Assembly: GCA_021152765.1 (NCBI GenBank)
Contig: JAGKUT010000028.1
Span: 1-8,461, forward strand
Direction: 5' to 3'
From: Actinomycetes bacterium
GTDB taxonomy: Bacteria; Bacillota_I; Bacilli_A; RF39; UBA660
Length of the DNA stretch: 8,461 nt
In this document: piece after piece, positions 6,061 to 8,461 of the stretch
Numbering within the stretch: the stretch's first letter is position 1
How the letters are laid out: the number at the start of each line of letters is the position of its first letter
Notes under the pieces: model-generated
Database searches by the model: none
What the model saw: the letters and a program-made list of their open reading frames with translations, nothing else
What the model was told of the DNA's origin: nothing
Translations under genes and position numbers: made by a program

Positions 6061-8382
6061 ATGATAAAAACAGATTTACCAGTCATAATACTAAAAGGAA
6101 TAATATTGCTTCCAAATAACGATATAAGATTAGAATTTTCAAGTGACGATAGTAAAAATATAATAGACGTATCAGAACTATTCCACGACAGTGAAATATT
6201 AGTAGTAAGTACAACAGAGATGACAGATAAACCAGATACAAAAAAACTACCAAGAATTGGTGTAATATCAAAAATAACACATAAGATGGAACTACCAAAT
6301 GGTAAAACTAGAGTAATAATAACCGGAGAAAAAAGAGCACATATACATGAATACTTAAACCTAAATAATAACTTTGAAGTATTAGAATCAATAGTATCAC
6401 AAACTGAAGAAGAAAAAATTGACAACAAAGAAGAAACCGTAATGATAAGAAAACTATATAGAGAAATAGAAACATGCATAAAAACAATACCAAATATGTC
6501 AAATAGTGTTCTAGCACTAATAATAAACTCGACAGATATATCAAAAATGACAGATATAATCGCACCATTTTTGCCAATAGAAAATACAAGACTTAAACAG
6601 TATTTAGAAGAAACAAAATCAACAATAAGAGCAAAAATGATACTAGAAGATATATATAAACAACAGGAACTATATGAAATAGATAAAAAAATAGACTCTG
6701 ACATAAAAAAAACATTAGACGATAACCAAAAAGAATTTATATTAAGAGAAAAAATAAAAATAATAAAACAACAACTAGGGGAAACTAACTATAAAGATGA
6801 TGAAATAGAAGAACTAAGAGAAAAAATTAAAAACCTAGAAGCACCAAAAAATATAAAAGAAAGACTAGAAAAAGAATTAAAAAAATATGAAACCCTAACA
6901 TCAATGTCACCAGAAATAAGCGTAATTAAAAACTATATAGACTGGCTACTAGAACTACCATGGACAAAAGAAACAAAAGATAATGAAGACCTTCAAGAAG
7001 TAAGAAAAACACTAGATGAATCACACTATGGACTAGATAAAGTTAAAACAAGAATAATAGAATTCCTAGCAGTAAAACAGATGACAAAAGAACTAAGAGG
7101 ACCAATAATATGCTTAGTAGGACCACCAGGAGTAGGAAAAACATCTTTAGCATTCGCAGTAGCAAAAGCAATTAATAGAAACTTCGTAAAAATGTCAGTA
7201 GGTGGAATAAACGACGAAGCAGAAATAATAGGACATAGAAAAACATATATCGGATCAAGCCCAGGGAAAATAATATCAAGCATGAAAAAAGCACAAAGCA
7301 CAAACCCTGTATTTCTAATAGACGAAATAGATAAAATGACAAAAGACATAAAAGGAGACCCAGCAAGTACACTACTAGACGTATTTGATCCAGAACAAAA
7401 TAAATACTTCACAGATAACTATATAGAAGAAGAATACGACCTATCAAAAGTAATGTTCATAACAACTGCAAACTATGTAGAACAAATACCAGAAGCACTT
7501 AGAGATAGACTAGAAATAGTATATTTAAGTGGATATACAGAATATGAAAAATTAGATATTTGTAAAAAACACCTTATTCCAAAACTAGCAAAAGAACATG
7601 GAATAGAAGAAAATTTAATAGAATTCAATGATGATATACTACTTACAATTATAAGATACTATACAAAAGAAGCAGGAGTAAGAGAACTTGAAAGACAAAT
7701 ATCAAAAATAATAAGAAAAATAGTAACAGCGATTGTAATGAAAGAAATTAAAAAAGAAAAAATTAAAATTACAAAAAAACAAATTAAAGAATACCTAGGA
7801 AACGAAAAATATCATTATATATATAAAGACAATAAAGGACAAGTAGGAGTAGTAAACGGATTAGCATACACAACATATGGTGGAGACGTATTACCAATAG
7901 AAGTAAACTTCTATAAAGGAAAAGGAGAACTTGTATTAACAGGATCATTAGGCGAAGTAATGCAAGAAAGCGCTAAAATCGCACTAAGCTACATCAAATC
8001 AAACTGTAAAAAATTTAAAATTGACTATGACAATATAATAGAAAAAGATATACATATCCATGTTCCAGAAGGAGCAATACCAAAAGATGGGCCATCTGCG
8101 GGAATCGCATTAACAACTGCACTAATAAGCGCACTAATAAATAAAAAAGTATCAAGTGATATAGCGATGACAGGAGAAATAACATTAAGAGGTAATGTTC
8201 TAGCAATAGGTGGACTAAAAGAAAAAAGCACAGGGGCACATAGAAATAATATTAAAAAAGTAATAATTCCACACGATAATTTAGCAGATATAGACGAAAT
8301 ACCAGAAGAAATTAAGAATACAATTGAATATATACCAGTAAAAAATTATGAGGAAGTATATAAAATAATATTTGGAGAATAA
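6061..8382 (+). CDS. lon: ATP-dependent protease Lon (LonA type)
   Basis: Lon is a cytoplasmic homohexameric AAA+ serine protease that unfolds and degrades damaged proteins and selected regulators. The 773-residue protein is full length. It has a LonA substrate-binding N-domain (about 1-195), a coiled-coil linker rich in Lys/Glu (about 200-290), an AAA+ module with Walker A GPPGVGKTS (354-362) and Walker B FLIDEID (418-424), and a C-terminal protease domain (about 585-773). The Ser-Lys dyad is intact: S679 in PKDGPSAG and K720 in GGLKEK. The absence of a membrane segment and the presence of the large N-domain separate it from LonB. AAGGAGG at 6047-6053, seven bases from the ATG, supports the start. 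It has its own promoter after a terminator and is probably expressed independently of the genes upstream. Confidence 0.97.
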   Translation: MIKTDLPVIILKGIILLPNNDIRLEFSSDDSKNIIDVSELFHDSEILVVSTTEMTDKPDTKKLPRIGVISKITHKMELPNGKTRVIITGEKRAHIHEYLNLNNNFEVLESIVSQTEEEKIDNKEETVMIRKLYREIETCIKTIPNMSNSVLALIINSTDISKMTDIIAPFLPIENTRLKQYLEETKSTIRAKMILEDIYKQQELYEIDKKIDSDIKKTLDDNQKEFILREKIKIIKQQLGETNYKDDEIEELREKIKNLEAPKNIKERLEKELKKYETLTSMSPEISVIKNYIDWLLELPWTKETKDNEDLQEVRKTLDESHYGLDKVKTRIIEFLAVKQMTKELRGPIICLVGPPGVGKTSLAFAVAKAINRNFVKMSVGGINDEAEIIGHRKTYIGSSPGKIISSMKKAQSTNPVFLIDEIDKMTKDIKGDPASTLLDVFDPEQNKYFTDNYIEEEYDLSKVMFITTANYVEQIPEALRDRLEIVYLSGYTEYEKLDICKKHLIPKLAKEHGIEENLIEFNDDILLTIIRYYTKEAGVRELERQISKIIRKIVTAIVMKEIKKEKIKITKKQIKEYLGNEKYHYIYKDNKGQVGVVNGLAYTTYGGDVLPIEVNFYKGKGELVLTGSLGEVMQESAKIALSYIKSNCKKFKIDYDNIIEKDIHIHVPEGAIPKDGPSAGIALTTALISALINKKVSSDIAMTGEITLRGNVLAIGGLKEKSTGAHRNNIKKVIIPHDNLADIDEIPEEIKNTIEYIPVKNYEEVYKIIFGE

Positions 8383-8461
8383 ATATGATGAAAGAATATT
8401 TGAAGAATATACAAGTATAAAAAAATATGCTAATAATCTGAAAAAGAATCAAAAGATAAAA
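8372..8461 (+). CDS. Possible start of a downstream gene, cut by the window edge
   Basis: One frame stays open from a TTG at 8372 (overlapping the end of lon by 11 bases) to the window end. It would read MENKYDERIFEEYTSIKKY and on in a Lys/Asn-rich stretch. It lacks a well-placed ribosome binding site, since GAGG at 8350-8353 is 18 bases away. By contrast, GGAG at 8374-8377 is well spaced for ATG 8385, but that frame stops after 11 codons at 8418-8420. The product is not recognisable, and whether the gene is real, or which frame is used, needs the sequence beyond the edge. Confidence 0.25.
   Translation, partial: MENKYDERIFEEYTSIKKYANNLKKNQKIK

Noticed and set aside
44..8382. Reassignment of UGA to tryptophan (genetic code 4), suggested by the mycoplasma-like base composition
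   Set aside because: All long genes read through without in-frame TGA, and the Trp codons checked are TGG, including conserved positions in the CapA-like protein and Lon.
1..8461. Mobile element, phage, CRISPR array, toxin-antitoxin or defence system
   Set aside because: No transposase, integrase, spaced direct repeats, terminal inverted repeats or recognisable defence domains were found. Codon style is even across the window, which argues against recent transfer.

Overview
The window is a very AT-rich stretch of a low-GC Gram-positive-type bacterial chromosome. The likely source is the Bacillota, probably an uncultured gut Bacilli/Mollicutes-like lineage. This rests on four observations: rnr and smpB sit together as in Firmicutes, there is a LonA protease, there is a lipoprotein with a short lipobox signal peptide, and ribosome binding sites are strong (GGAGG or AGGTGAT). 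Every Trp codon I checked is TGG and none of the long genes has an in-frame TGA, so the standard bacterial code fits. All seven complete genes end in TAA or TAG, never TGA. Coding strands favour ATA (Ile), CTA (Leu), AGA (Arg) and A-ending codons strongly. The exact taxon cannot be fixed from this sequence alone.

Layout. (1) Positions 44-3813 hold a tight three-gene unit. It contains rnr (RNase R), a CapA/PgsA-like lipoprotein that starts inside the end of rnr, and smpB (trans-translation partner of tmRNA). It ends in a hairpin overlapping the smpB stop. (2) Positions 3852-4673 hold a gene with its own strong extended -10 promoter. It encodes a membrane-anchored protein with three Ig-like (DUF5011/HYR-type) repeats. 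A bidirectional terminator at 4699-4725 separates it from a convergent gene. (3) Positions 4742-5035, minus strand, hold a 97-residue Tyr/Gly/Pro/Ser-rich protein resembling a spore coat or surface protein. Its promoter region is shared with the next, divergent gene. (4) Positions 5134-5991 encode a membrane-anchored NodB/polysaccharide-deacetylase-like protein that has lost every expected metal ligand, followed by a terminator. (5) Positions 6061-8382 hold lon, a complete ATP-dependent LonA protease with its own promoter. The last 80 bases may hold the start of another gene.

How it fits together. RNase R, SmpB and Lon are cytoplasmic quality-control factors: non-stop mRNA decay, ribosome rescue and proteolysis. 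Between them lie four proteins predicted to act at or outside the membrane, or in a coat. No defence system, mobile element, CRISPR array, tRNA or rRNA is visible. The points most worth checking are the CapA-like lipoprotein embedded between rnr and smpB with a TTG start, the inactive-looking deacetylase, and the small coat-like protein with a SigK-like promoter match. I see no clear evidence of a wholly new system.
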